Below are positions 10,318-22,300 of a stretch of DNA of 64,000 nt, piece by piece (the first letter of the stretch is position 1; every line of letters starts with the position of its first letter). A program made the translations under genes and the position numbers. The DNA comes from Rapana venosa (taxonomy: Eukaryota > Mollusca > Gastropoda > Neogastropoda > Muricidae), in NCBI GenBank assembly GCA_028751875.1, contig CM054134.1, forward strand, positions 49,220,738-49,284,737, written 5' to 3'. A model generated the notes under the pieces. It saw only the letters and a list, made by a program, of their open reading frames with translations. It was not told the origin of the DNA and searched no databases.

Positions 10318-11435
10318 TCTCTCCCTGACAACAAATTTAAATCTAGAGATAATCTCTTCTTCTCATCATGAAATTGATGTATGATTTTCTGTCTGTTTGT
10401 ACTCGTCATGTTTTGGGGTGGTGTTTTTTTAAGCCTTGGTGATGCTGCTTTCTGTTCAGCAACTTACCTGCCCTCAGTCTGATCTGGAATATATATTTTT
10501 AAAAAGATTTTTTAAAAGATTTTCACAGTTTGCAACTTTAAGAATGATAAGCTGTAGTTTTAACACATCTGTCCTTGAAATTTGGACACACTCTTTATTT
10601 TCCATTGTTCTGGGAGGAAAATGTATATTCCCCCTGCCCCCCCTCCCCCACCACCCTTTCCACTTTATGTTTTTACAGCAGTTTGGTGGGAGGGGGGGGG
10701 GGGGAGGAGGGGAGAAGCGACCTTTATATGTAAGCTAAACATTTTTTTGTCTCTTTTTGTGTTTTTTTAAACTCAACTGTTGGCACTGTATTGGTGCATT
10801 TCCATGAAAATGTCTGTGTAGTCTAAAAACTTATAGCTGTTTGCTTTGTCTTGATGCTAACTATCACTCATCTAATTAAAGGTAATAAAATTGTCTTTTG
10901 AATGATGATCTTTAAATAGAAGACAGATAGGTTTGTAACAAGATATCAATAAAATGTAAATATGTTATTACGTTTTATACAAATGAAAACGCTCAAACAA
11001 ACAAAAAAGCAAGAACCACATTTTTTTTCTTTACCATCTTTTATTAAACTTTTACACATTATTATTTCAACATGTATTCTACACATTATATCCCAATTTC
11101 ATGCTGTTTAGTCAAAAGATGAGTGATCTGTGCCATTTTAAATGTCAGTATCTAAATTGTTCAAAATGGATCTTAGTGCCATTCATGGAAGCAGGATATA
11201 CTCTTAGCATATCAAAGTCTTTACAAATTCCATTCAAACCAGCAAAATTTTAACTCTGCTTAGAGTCAAAGCATGTTTTCATATATTGAATAGGTTTAGT
11301 GATTGTAAACACAAGATTTTAATCACACAGGTTGTTATGTAACCCAGAAAATATCACAATCTCCACCACCACCCCCACGCCCCATCCTCAATAGACATGT
11401 GCCCTCATTTTTATTTGTGGTAAAATGCATGCATT
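10318..11435. other. unannotated AT-rich stretch
   Basis: No gene recognised. Contains C-rich (10630-10660) and G-rich (10686-10712) tracts and several T/A runs. Confidence 0.45.
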
Positions 11436-11705
11436 TATTTAACTTAACAAACTCTTCAATGCGAGATTAGAAGCAAACGCTTCAGTACTGTATTCAGAGG
11501 CACCTTGTTTTGTCAAACAATCAACCAGCTCATTCAAATAAATTTCACAATGAGAGGGGATCCAGCAAAAAGTTAAGCTGATGCCTCTGCTTGCAATACA
11601 ATGTATCAGGAATTTAATCTCATATACAATATCATTCCTGATTTTACAATGCCATGTCTTTAATGCCATTAATACTGCTTTTGAGTCAACCCAAAACAGA
11701 ATTTG
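11436..11705 (-). pseudogene. RNase H domain of a LINE, C-terminal half (split by insertion)
   Basis: Minus-strand frame: ILFWVDSKAVLMALKTWHCK, then ASRGISLTFCWIPSHCEIYL, NELVDCLTKQGA, stop near 11439. These are the third catalytic Asp (VDS) and the H/D end (IPSHxxxxxNELVD) of a type I RNase H, which in animals occurs at the C-terminus of some LINE polymerases. The N-terminal half lies 4.8 kb away at 16563-16790. The two halves fit together exactly at the duplicated target AAAACAGAATTTG. The frame is otherwise open. Confidence 0.85.
11693..11705. repeat. target-site duplication, left copy
   Basis: AAAACAGAATTTG here and at 16550-16562 flanks the inserted RTE-like LINE. One copy would restore the RNase H reading frame across the insertion point. 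Confidence 0.88.
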
Positions 11706-12129
11706 CCCCCGTGGGACTCCCGGGGTATGCTTACAAAGCGAGCATTGCAAGAATAGGATCCCTGCCCTCCAACCAGGCATGTCGTAAGAGGCGACTAAGG
11801 TGGAACCCTTCCTCCAGGTTGGGGGTTGGGCACAGGGCTAACAACCCTGTCCCGTAAAAAAAGAGCAGTTACAGAAACAGCAACAAAGAAAACTTATACT
11901 TTTGCGTGCGAAGGACCTCCCGGGTCCAGTGAGACTCGTATGAATGCCTGTTGGCCAAAGCCGAGAGGAAGCTACCAGCAGGATAAGGGAAGACCTGAAC
12001 ACCACCAAAACTAAGATCAGACTAGGACATTGGAACGTGAGGACGATGTATGAGACGGGCAAGCTGGCACAGGTAACATTAGAGATGAGAAGATTCAACC
12101 TCCATGTCCTAGGAGTAAGCGAGAGTAGA

Positions 12130-12376
12130 TTTATTTTATTTATTTTATTTTATACCACTTTAAGTCACGAGATTTCTCTGCGTGAAATTCGGGCTGCTCT
12201 CCCCGGGGAGAGCGCGTCGCCACAAGAGCAGCGCCACCCTTTTTTTTGTTTGTTTTTGGTCTGCAACTGTATTTGTTTCCCTATCAGAGTGGCTTTTTTC
12301 TAAGAATTTTGCCAGGGACAACTCCCTTGTTGCCGTGGGTTTTTTTACGTGCGCTGAAAATTTTGTGTAACACACG

Positions 12377-12407
<31 letters not shown>

Positions 12408-12546
12408 TAGCGCCCAGACCACCACTCATGGTCTAATGGATGGGGAAAAATTTCGGGCCCAAACGGGGTACGAACCGCGCACACACCCGACCCGGACTTT
12501 TCGCATTCTAGACAGGCGCGTTACCTCTAGACCACCGATCCACCCT
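12130..12546 (-). mobile_element. tRNA-derived SINE (family S4), minus strand, inside the RTE-like LINE
   Basis: On the minus strand it starts GGATCGGTGGTCTAGAGGTA (tRNA-like A-box region). It continues through the core GATGAGACGATAAACCGAGG, then CACGGCAACAAGGGAGTTGT and GCGCTCTCCCCGGGGAGAGC, and ends in a (TAAAA)n/(TAAA)n tail at 12130-12165. The copy at 53935-54357 is a close relative. It splits the host LINE endonuclease after VSES. The LINE frame resumes with TGSGRMR right after it, so it inserted after the LINE did. I see no clear target-site duplication. Confidence 0.9.
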
Positions 12547-13789
12547 CTGGACTGGATCTGGGAGAATGAGAACCACCACCGGAGAAACCGTCCTCTACTC
12601 TGGGAGAGATGACGACCAGCACCACGAGGGAGTTGCCATCATCCTCAAGAAAGGCGTTGAGCGATGCCTTATGGAGTGGAAAAGCCATCAACATGCAGAC
12701 TAATGATGTGCGAGACTGAAGGGATAGGCACATCAACATCACCCATCATTCCAGTGCTAGCACCAACCAACAAACAGCAACGATGACGAGCAAAGAATGA
12801 TCTCTACAGTGACAGCTTCTGCAGACAGAGACTCAGAGAGAAAGCCCAACGCCATGACCTATCGTCATCCTGGGGCGACCTCAATGCCAACTTGGTCGGA
12901 AGTTGTACACTACTACCGACTATGATCGAGGAGTCATGGGAAAAACCATGGAGGAAAAACATGGGGGTGGGGAAAAGAAATGAGTCACGGGGAGGATGAT
13001 TGTGGTGTTCTGCTGCCAATGAACTAACTAGTGATAGGAGGGTACCCCTCTTCATCGCCACCGGGACCTCCACTGTTGACTTTGGCGCGTCGCCGATAAT
13101 GGGAGAGGATATGACACCAGCATTGACCATCTGATGATCAATGGTAAGTGGGTAGAAGAATCTCTTTCTGGATGTGAGAACCAAGCGGAAGTGCGTAGAC
13201 ATTGTGGAGCGATCATCACCTTGGTGACAGCAACATCAGTTCTGAAATGAGAAAAACACTCAAGACCATCCATATCTAAGCGCGAATTTGATACCCAGCT
13301 ATGCTGATGAGAGACACCAAACGTGAAGTCGGCATTCCGTCACCGATTCTGAGGAACAGATTCCACCTCCCTGCAGAACAATGACAGGCACGCTGTTCTG
13401 GCCTCTTGACTAGATACGTCATGTGGATGCCAGATCTGTAAACTGTCACTGCGAGTAGCTAAGCAAGGACAACATCAGGCTCCATCAAAAAGAAGAAACA
13501 GGGATCCAACAATGACTTGGATCCAACAAGAGACCTGCGAGTGCTCATCAAAGAACGAAGAAGGAGAGGACAAGGAAGTGAGACTTTCTGCAAGTAAGTC
13601 TCCCATCGGCTACGAGAGAGGCAGGAAGAGTTCGTACAGAGAGGCACACAGGGAAAGTGAATGAAACTGTTCACCTACGCCGTGGACAAAGAGCGAAAGC
13701 CTTATGGACCAAGCTTGGAGCTTGCGGCAGAATGACGCGGCCGGCTCTATTCCAAAGGCAGGCACACCCATGAGCAAAGAGCAAGGGAG

Positions 13790-15170
13790 ATCAGAGATGT
13801 CGTCTACCCGATCCACCCAAGAAAGTAGCAACAATGATTAGAGGAGTGCTGGGGGACCAAATCAGGGACAGACAAGGGAAACTGTTTGACAAACCAGAGG
13901 AAAGAGCTAAGTAGAAAGCAGAATGGGACCTCATACACTTCAAGTGAAGTTCTCAACGGACCACACCTGCCGAGACAGCGAATCCCAGAGATAGCTACCA
14001 AAGATTCGACCTTAACGTCAAACCCCCATACATAAGGAAGAGAATAGTAGGCTGCCATCAAGACATTCAAGAACGGCATATATAGGTTCCGACCAGGCCA
14101 GGGACAACCTTAGGTGCCGAAGACAATATGAGATACAGTGTAAGAGAGTATATATATAGTTGTGTGTGCTATAGTTCTGATTCGTCACTGTATTATTCTA
14201 ATTAACAGTCGCAAGGTATGCCCTCAGGTTCGCTCTATCAGCTGTCTTCTAGTGTTTCAACTGCATGGAAGAGTCTCGTGTCTCCTAGAGCTGATGTCTA
14301 GTATCGATTGACGATCGTTCTCTCCCTCCATTACGCTATGTCGGTGTAACAAGTTCTTCTGATCATCTCTCTGTAGTCTTGCTAGATACAATTACTTGCT
14401 CTTCTTCGCTCAACAGTACAGCACATTGTTGACAACCAACCCATACTACGCGACCTTCTAGTTTGAGAATAACCGTTAGAGGTTCCCACCCCCCCCCCCC
14501 CACCACCACCCCCCCCCTCTTTGCTAATCTATGTGACTACAGATCGTTTCGATATCAGTTTGCTCTCGCTCCTATCTTCTATGTACTTAGTATCCTATCA
14601 ATCAGAGAGAGAGTTATTCATAGACTTGCTTCATGGTTCTTCTTGATCTTTGTGTGCGTTGGTCTTAGTTCGTTACTTGGCAGTTCTCGTACTGCTCAGG
14701 TGAACTTGTGACTATCAGAAGTCATGCTCGTTCTCTACGCAGTGTGTCATTGTTCTGCGTATATCTTGTCTCTGTGCAGTGTGAAGGAGATCGAAAGAGA
14801 GTCTACAAGATCACCAAGAAAGTATGCAACAAATTTAAGAGGATGCTGGGGACCAATCAGGACAGACAAGGGAAACCTGTTGACAACAGAGAAAGAGCAA
14901 GAAAAGATGGGCGAACACTTCCGAGAAGTTCTTCAACCGACCACCACCTGACAGACAGCCGACATCCCAGAAGCTACAAAAGACTAGACAATACCGTCAA
15001 CACCCCCACCAAAGGAAGAGATAGTGGCTGCCATTCAAGACCTCAGACGGCAAAGTCACCAGGCCATGACAAACCCTTGGTGCCGAACTGTTAAAGGCAG
15101 ATCTGAACTAGCAGCTGACATACTGCAACCACTGTTTCAACAGCTGCATGGAAGACGAAAAAGTACCGAT
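13790..15170 (+). repeat. internal direct duplication within the RTE-like LINE
   Basis: 13790-14113 (GAGGAGTGCTGGGGGACCAA, GACAGACAAGGGAAAC) corresponds to 14788-15092 (GAGGATGCTGGGGACCAATC, same GACAGACAAGGGAAAC). 14220-14300 (TGTTTCAACTGCATGGAAGA) corresponds to 15130-15160. The copies are strongly diverged. Sequence between them (14300-14780) has no recognisable frame and includes C-rich tracts at 14490-14518. Confidence 0.65.
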
Positions 15171-16549
15171 GATTGGACGCAAAGGATGATAGTCCAAAAT
15201 CCCCAAGAAAGGAACCCTGAGCAACTGCAACAACTGGAGGGGAATCACTTCTTTAAGTCTGTCCAGCAAGGATACTGGCCCAAGGTCATCATCAGAAGAA
15301 TATCAATCGCCTGTGGATGATGCACTGAGGAAAGAACAAGCAGGTTTTCAGGAAGCAACGAGGATGTATAAACCAGATATTCACCGCTCAGAAACATCAT
15401 CGAACAGTGCAACAGAGTGGCAAAGAACAATTGTTATGTGAATTTTGTGACTTCGAAAAGGCATTTGACAGCATACACAGAGACAGCCTTTGGAGTAATC
15501 CTTCGACACAATGGCATCCCATCGAAACTGGTACAACCTTATCAAAAGCTTCTATGAACAACTTCAGATGCTCTGTGCCATACAACACTGTCTTTCGAAG
15601 TCAAGACTGGAGTAAGACAAGGATGTGGTGTGATGTCAGCGTTTTACTCTTCAATCTGGCCATTGATTGTGTGATGAGGAAGACGACAGAAGACACCCCC
15701 AAGAGGATTCCCTGGAGCCTGTTCTCAACACTAGACGACCTTGACTTTGCGGATGACCTGGCGCGGCGTCCCACACACCCCAACGATATCAAGGAGGAGA
15801 CCAGGCAGACTCAAACATCGGACGGCAAGTGGGGGCTCTCAAATAGCACAAGAAAACGGAGACCAATGTCGCTCAATGTGCACAAACCAGCCCCGTGGTG
15901 AAAGTGTAGGAACTGAACCTGCGCCAGACAGACAAGTTCACATACCTTGGAGCATCTTCAAACCAGAGGGCGGCACAAAAGAAGACATCCATTACCAGAC
16001 TGGGCCCAAGCCAGATGTGTTTAGGAGATGAACAATATCTGGAGTCAACTCAGTACTGCACCAACACCAAGCTGAAGCTAACCAGACGGTGTTGTGTCTA
16101 CGCTCCTGTACGTTCTGTGTGCTGAGGATGACGGAAGAGTGATCTTACCAAACTTCGATCCTTCCACACCATAGCCTGCGAAGAATTTCTCCGATCTTTT
16201 GGCCAGAGAAGATCTCCAATGAAACTACTACGGAGATGCAGGCAAAAGACATGGGAACCTAATCACCAACGACGGTGAAGTGATTGGGGCCCCAAAAAAA
16301 ACCAAAATCCCACCCCCTCCGAAGAGACCCACAAGTACAATCACCGAACTCAGCATTGCACTGGACTCCCAGAAGGAAGGAGAAGAAAGAAGACCAAAAG
16401 CAACGTGGAGAAAGAACTGTAGAAAGTGAGATGAAGGCCATGCAGCACTCTTGGGGATCAGTGACTAGGTTGGCCCAGGATAGGCAGGAGTGGAAGCGCT
16501 TTGTTGCTGCCCTACACACCGCTGGGTGTAATGGCTAATGATGATGATG

Positions 16550-16562
16550 AAAACAGAATTTG
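16550..16562. repeat. target-site duplication, right copy
   Basis: AAAACAGAATTTG follows the (TGA)n tail directly. The first one or two A residues could belong to the tail, so the duplication is 12-13 bp. Confidence 0.88.
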
Positions 16563-16782
16563 GCAAACATCAACAGCAGTATCAGACAAAAAATTCAAAG
16601 CCATAAGGATTGCAAATAATTCAGAGGTAAAAATAGAAAAACGCTCTCCTAAATAAAATGATTTTTGTTCTTTTAAAGTCACAATCACATATGCTGCCCC
16701 ACTTTTTGCCTGTTTCTAATACAGATCCGTCAGTATACACTTTAAAGTGATTAGAATAATTACTTTCTAAGTGACTTTTTAC

Positions 16783-16790
<8 letters not shown>
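16563..16790 (-). pseudogene. RNase H domain of a LINE, N-terminal half
   Basis: Minus-strand frame INVKSHLESNYSNHFKVYTD, GSVLETGK, then SGAAYVIVTLKEQ, FYLGERFSIFTSELFAILM and SDTAVDVCQILF. It has the first catalytic Asp (YTDGS) and the catalytic Glu (SELFAI) of type I RNase H. One extra A in an A-run near 16710 shifts the frame. The domain continues in the half at 11436-11705 after one copy of the target duplication. On its 5' side it is cut off by a poly-T run (16791-16816) and a minus-strand tail module. Confidence 0.85.
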
Positions 16791-16816
<26 letters not shown>

Positions 16817-16915
16817 CACGGAGAACAAAATTCTTAAATTACGAGAAAAATTGAATAACACGACCATGTCCTTTTTTTACATCCAGTCACACCGGCCCTC
16901 AGGGACATATTTTTA
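16791..16915 (-). repeat. tail module, minus strand, with poly-A end
   Basis: On the minus strand: GTGACTGGATGTAAAAAAAG, GACATGGTCGTGTTATTC, TTTCTCGTAATTT, then an A26 run (16791-16816). This is a diverged copy of the hairpin tail module with a poly-A tail instead of a short tandem repeat. Confidence 0.6.
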
Positions 16916-16939
16916 TATGATAAAAAACAAAATAAAAGC

Positions 16940-17023
16940 CAATACCACACACTCACAGAGTATACGGGGAAAAAATATCCCCCCCCCCCCCCCCTTCCAC
17001 AAAAATCCCGAAAAAGAGAGAGA

Positions 17024-17082
<59 letters not shown>

Positions 17083-17550
17083 AGGAGAGCAACAACAAAT
17101 AATAAAAGAAAGCAAAACAGAGCAAAACCAAAAACACAGAAACAACAACAAAATAGCAAAGAGACTCAAGAGCAAAATAAAGCAGCAACACAACAAGGAG
17201 CAGGGGACTACCGAATAATCATCCTCCCCCCCCCCCCCCTCCAAAAAAAAAAAGCAAAAAAAAAAAAAAAAAAAAAAAACGATAGAGAGAGAGAGAGAGA
17301 GTAGAGAGAGAGAGAGCATCGCCATTAATCAGAAATCCACAGAGAGAGAGACAGAGACAGACAGACAGACACAGACATACAGACACCAGACAGAAGCAGA
17401 ACAGACTTCAGGCAAAGATAATCATCCATCATCATCATCATCATTCATCCATGAATTCCACACGATGAGAATGTGGCAGTTTATAACGGTCGTGTGTTTG
17501 TGTGTGTTTGTGTGTGTGTGTGTGGTGTGTGTGTGTGGTGTGTGTGTTTA
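16940..17550. repeat. low-complexity cluster: C-runs, (GA)n, (GT)n
   Basis: C14-16 near 16979-16994, (GA)n 17022-17085, C13 near 17225, A-runs 17246-17279, (GA)n 17283-17315, (CAGA)n-like 17341-17400 and (GT)n 17494-17550. Long frames here are SLSLSL- and RERERE-type read-throughs, not genes. Confidence 0.9.
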
Positions 17551-17613
17551 GGCGATTTACATCGCTTGTTATTTCGTCCATGGTTGAATGCCTGCATCAT
17601 TGCGGCAGTTATA

Positions 17614-17656
<43 letters not shown>
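17614..17656. repeat. 43-base poly-G run
   Basis: Uninterrupted G43. It is the longest of many poly-G or poly-C runs in this window and prone to length error. Confidence 0.95.
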
Positions 17657-17657
<1 letters not shown>

Positions 17658-18249
17658 GCTGTTACGTATGTAATGCGACGACAGATACTGGTCCTCCATC
17701 CAATCCAAATCCAATCCAATTCAAACTTCTTGTTTATTGCCCATTTGCCAACCGCATGCAGAGGTCAAATATGGTGGCTTTGTTATTGTAGTGAATACGT
17801 GATAAGACTGGTAAACGACTTGAGTTAATATGTAGTTTGAATATGATGACGGGTAATCGTTTGTATATTAGTAAAATTATGATGATTAGTATCAGTTTTT
17901 GTATGTGTTAATAATTATGATGATAGGTATCCAGGTTGTTTATGTAAAGAAAATAATGAAAATAGAATCAGGTTGGTTATGTAGTTAATATGATGACAGG
18001 TATCATGTGTAGTATCATCGAGATAAAAGAATAAATAAAAATAAAAAATAAATAAAATAGTGTAGTGTAGTGTAGTGTAGTAGGGTTTTTTTTTTTTTTT
18101 TTTTTTCTAATGGTCACAAAGCAATCTTTATTCATCCAAAGTAACAAACATGCTACCGACTTGCCTAAGGCTGTCTCGTGATTTGAAAACGGATTTCAAT
18201 TTCTGTGCATAATTTTTTTTTTTTCTCTCTTTCATTTTTTTTTTACCTT
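17657..18249. other. unannotated AT-rich stretch with short quasi-repeats
   Basis: A (CCAAT)n-like motif at 17700-17722 followed by TTGTTTATTGCCC resembles a minus-strand retroelement tail. Between 17840 and 18010 ATGATGA(T/C)GGGTA-like phrases recur irregularly. (GTGTA)n lies at 18059-18080, then a T-run. No gene recognised. Confidence 0.4.
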
Positions 18250-18326
18250 CTGTACAAGCGCTTTAATTTGCCTCTGCAATATATAGCACTATATAAATTC
18301 CATTTATTATATTATTATTAATTTAA
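18250..18326 (+). repeat. L2-like SINE/LINE 3' tail
   Basis: CAAGCGCTTTAATTTG, then GCACTATATAAATTCCATTT and (ATT)n. The GCGCTATATAAAT...(ATT)n ending is a well-known 3' terminus of L2-clade LINEs and their SINEs. Similar ends lie at 38401-38488 and 55010-55180. Confidence 0.6.
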
Positions 18327-18346
18327 TTATATTATCATTGTCTATT

Positions 18347-18672
18347 TCATGCCACAGAAATGTCTCTCCACTTTTTTCATGCCACAATTATCTCTCCACT
18401 TTTTTCATGCCACAATGTCTCTCCACTTTTTCCATGTCTCACATTCTCTCCACTTTTTTCATGCCACAAGTCTCCACTTTTTTTTCCATGCCACAATGTC
18501 CTCTTCTCCACCTTTTTCATGTCACAACAATGTCTCTCATCTCCACTTTTTTCATGCACAATACTCTCTCCACTTTTTCCTGCCACAATGTAACCACTTT
18601 TTCATGTCACATCGTCTCTCCATACCACTTTTTTTCATGCCAACAATGAATGTCACTCCACTTTTTCTTTCT
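18347..18672. repeat. degenerate minisatellite, about 25-27-bp unit, about 12 copies
   Basis: The unit is like TCTCTCCACTTTTTTCATGC plus CACAATG, with variable T-run lengths and occasional extra bases. Open frames rich in HFFHAT and LSTFFMP arise from it and are not genes. Confidence 0.9.
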
Positions 18673-19399
18673 TCTTTTTTTTATCAAATTTTTTTTTTTT
18701 TTTATTTTTATAATGGCCTATATTTATTCAAACAATAGACTTTTTTAAAAATCAAAAGTGGCCCTTGTTTAAAGTGAACCTTCCCCCCACCCCCCACCCC
18801 CACAAAAATACAAAATACATCAACAACATAAAGGGAAAGAAATTCACAATGAAAACAACAGCAAAGCAGCCCCAGAACTTCCATATTCCCAAAAGAAAAA
18901 TATAATACACATATAACATAAACACACCTTATATACAACACAGACAAACATAAATACCATTATACACTCACATACACACACACACATATTTATAATACAT
19001 ACACATAATATGTACTCAACATACATACTATACACATATTATACATACATATATACATACAACATACATATACACATATACATACACCAGAGAACCAGCA
19101 GCAGCTTCTGTCATACAGCCCACGACGCAATTCCGGGGAAAAAGTGACTCCTGTATGAAAAGGGGAGTCTATATAAGACTGAGGGCCATATAGGTCAGAA
19201 GTCTTTCTTCCTCTTCTTTCCCTTCTTTCCCCCTCTCCCACCCTCTCCTTCCCTCCCCTTCCTTTTACATTTCAAAATCTTCAATTTTTCATGACACACA
19301 ATAAATAAAATATCACTGCCAACAGTTTCACTCACCATATTGCATCATTGTTATTGAAACAACTCATTACAATAATCCGCCTACTGTGCAAAAGCATTG
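18673..19399. other. T-rich, C-rich and ATAC-rich low-complexity stretch
   Basis: T-runs 18660-18710, C-rich 18783-18805, and TATACATACA-type repeats 18900-19090. No gene recognised. Confidence 0.5.
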
Positions 19400-22300
19400 G
19401 TTTTGAAAATTATTTCCTTTGGCAGCTTATAACAGGTATTTTAGATGTCTTCAAATAGAGCTGGATAGAAATGCCTACTTTCTTTAGGAAAACAAACACA
19501 TTGCACATGTTTACTCTGGCAATGTACGTTTCTGTATCAATATACATTTTTACATTGCTGCCTAAAGATTGCAAAAAAGTGGGTTTTTTGTTTTCAAATT
19601 TTACACTTATAAATGAAGACCTTGCACAAAGTAAAATATAATCCATGCTCCTTCATCAGAACTGTGTAGGAGTATCATTACAAAAAATGACCAGTTTTTC
19701 TTGTTAGATTCAACTTGTTCCACTATTACAAAGGTTAGAAAGTTCCCGCAAATCAGTCCAAAAATCTTGATGTTAATATTGCATACCAAAAAGAGGTGTT
19801 CTAATTGTTTCTCATCTTGCGTCATTGCAAAATGTACATTTTATCATTTCAGCTTACACACATCTTTTGCAGGAGCGATGTTGTTTGCAACTATCCTGTG
19901 AATGAATCTATCTGAAACCATTTCACGTTTTATTTCTTTTAATTATCTGTACAAGAGAGAATGTTTTTGCCCAATTAACTTCATCTAAGATCTCTTTAAG
20001 TGGTTACCATTTTTTACAGCAGTGTTGGCTGGTATCTGTCAGCCGTCAATAATGTAATACACCTTTTGGTCCCTTTTTATATATCAACAACTAAGCAAGG
20101 TGTTGAGGGATTTTAAGGAACATCTCTAAATTCATAACCCTGCAAAGTTATATTCGACTTGTAAGCATAGTCCTTAATTGCCGTAAAGCAACCTTAAAAT
20201 TCAAGAAATTTTGTTTTAAAAAACTTTTGTAAAACCGTCCTCTAAACTGTTGAGTATGACATAACTGTTCATCTGGATTAACCAGGTCAGCTACACGGTA
20301 ATAATACCTTTTTCCATCCACTTTTTTTAAATACAAATAGTCTTCCCGTCAATTAAAACCTATCATTAAAAAAACTGTTTTCTTTTCCTCTGCCAAAAGT
20401 TCAGGCAGAATTTTCTAATCTACTTTACATCCAAATTCTTATACGCTTCAAGAGCATTTTTCCAAAAAGCAATTTACTTTTAGGTTTGTTCACTAGGGAG
20501 ACTGGAACCATGATTTACTTAAATCTCTGACAATTGGGCAAACTTCTTCTTGAATGAGATATTTCCATTTAAGATTTAACCAGATAAAGTTTTCTAATCC
20601 ACATAGAGTTTTAAAAGGCGATGAATAAATGACGAATAGAGGGGATACCCAAGGCCCCCATTTACAGGACGTATTTCTTTATAGTTATTTATCTTGATAT
20701 CCTATCGTGCTTGTTTGTACCAAAATGAACTTAAAAAAAAAACATTGCTTCTGAAAGTTGTCGATTTGTTGTTAGGAGGATATGGAAGCAATATCCAAAG
20801 GAGCACCCAGTTTTGAATTAGAATACAGTGATTTTTAACACTGCTACCCTCCCTAGGGCGTAATATTTCTCCTTAATCCAACCATGAAATAAAGCTTTTG
20901 TTTCTAAGAAAGTTTCTCATAAGTGAATTCAGTTTGGGGGAGGGGGGGGGGGGGCGAATACATTGACCAAGATCAGCTGTGAACCAAATCAACTACGTCC
21001 AGAATCTTAAACAGTTTGGGGTTCCAATCTATTTTCAAGTGAGACATGTATTTTCAAAGTTGACCAAGCTTGTAGATCCCAAGCCAAACTGCCTTTGGTT
21101 TTTTTTTCAATAATAAGAAAGAGTCCCCGAGGCTTTGTCCCAAACCTCTCAATTTGTGTTCATTGTGTTTTTCGCGAAGGACTCATTGTTCACCCCCTTT
21201 ATTATTTAACCAGTGTGTATCGTCTGCAAACTGAATATATCTTGTAACTCCTGTCATCATTTTATAGTAATCACCTTAAATGTGCATAATTTACTCCTTA
21301 TCATAAAAAGCCCGTACCTTCTCAACTGAACGAATAAACCAGTACGGTGATACCGTATCCACACCTGGTCTGCAGCCTCTTAAAGATGCTGAACCAAGAA
21401 GAACACTGTCCATTAAACCACCATATACTAGCTTTATGATATCATAATGAAAGGTTCTCTCTAACCCAGCGACTATGTCTTTCCAAATCCAAACAGTTTT
21501 CAAACCGTTATGTAGAAAATGTCCAGTCCAGGGAAGTCGTCAACGCCTTTTTCAAAATCTATAATCTATTGAGTATTATCATACCAGGCCACTTGTTTAT
21601 TGCTTTAGATAATCACATAAGGTCAAAAATACGTCTGATTTGTCCCCAATTAAATCTAATTTTGAAGAAATCCTGTTTGGTCCTTCTCGATTAATTTGGA
21701 AGAACAGAATGTTAAAATCTGTTTAGCTATACAAGAAGAATCCTATTTTGTAACAACGACTTCAGTAAAGATATGGGCTCTCAGTTTTTTATATAGAATT
21801 TCTTGGTTTACCACTCTTAGGGATACAAACAATCATACCCTGTTTCTGTGTGCTTGACAACTCACCACCGTCTCTAAATGATTTGTTTAGAGAATCTGAC
21901 TACAAATGGTCCTACTATATATTTTCCAAAAAAATTTAAAGAATTCGGGCTGTAAAAACCGTCAGTACCCAGGACTTTTAGCCATTTTTTCACATTGGCT
22001 ATTAAAGAAGAAAGAAAAGGCCACTCCAGCTTCTTGCAAGGTAATTTCCCCCTCAAGAGATGTTTGAATTCAAGTGGTGTTTAAGCTTTTGGAAAAAACT
22101 TTTATCAGACTATTTATCTCACAATCCTCTACCTCTTTTTTTTTTTATACAGACTTTACATAAAACCCTTTTATTTCTGCCATTATTACCCATGATTCAT
22201 ATTAAGATTTCTCCCCTTGTAGAAGTGAGATGGGCAATATACTTGTCTTATATTAATGCCTATAATGCCTTTTTCCAAATTACAGAATATTTCTTGGATA

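Larger units (their letters stand above)
11706..16549 (+). mobile_element. RTE-like LINE, near full length, decayed, nested in another LINE
   Basis: The element runs from CCCCCGTGGGACTCCCGGGG at its 5' end to a (TGA)n tail (16537-16549). The 5' region includes CATGTCGTAAGAGGCGACTA (11780). An APE-type endonuclease begins at about 12010 (RLGHWNVRTMYETGKLAQ, LHVLGVSES). It is interrupted by a SINE at 12130-12546, resumes with TGSGRMRTTTGETVLYSGRD and EGVAIILKKGVERCLMEW, and then decays (DLNA-like and IDHLMINGKW remnants at 12880 and 13120). The RT occupies about 15310-15900 with FCDFEKAFDSIHRDSLW and LDFADDLA. The C-terminus at 16284-16540 has the KRKRG-like WTPRRKEKKEDQKQ motif, VTRLAQDRQEWKRFVAALHT and a stop. 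A segment of about 0.4 kb (13790-14300) is repeated in diverged form at 14788-15170. Many frameshifts; non-functional. RTE clade is assigned by motif memory and the trinucleotide tail. Confidence 0.85.

Noticed and set aside
18360..18738. His/Phe/Ser-rich frames
   Set aside because: They are translations of the degenerate minisatellite containing CCACTTTTTTCATGCC.
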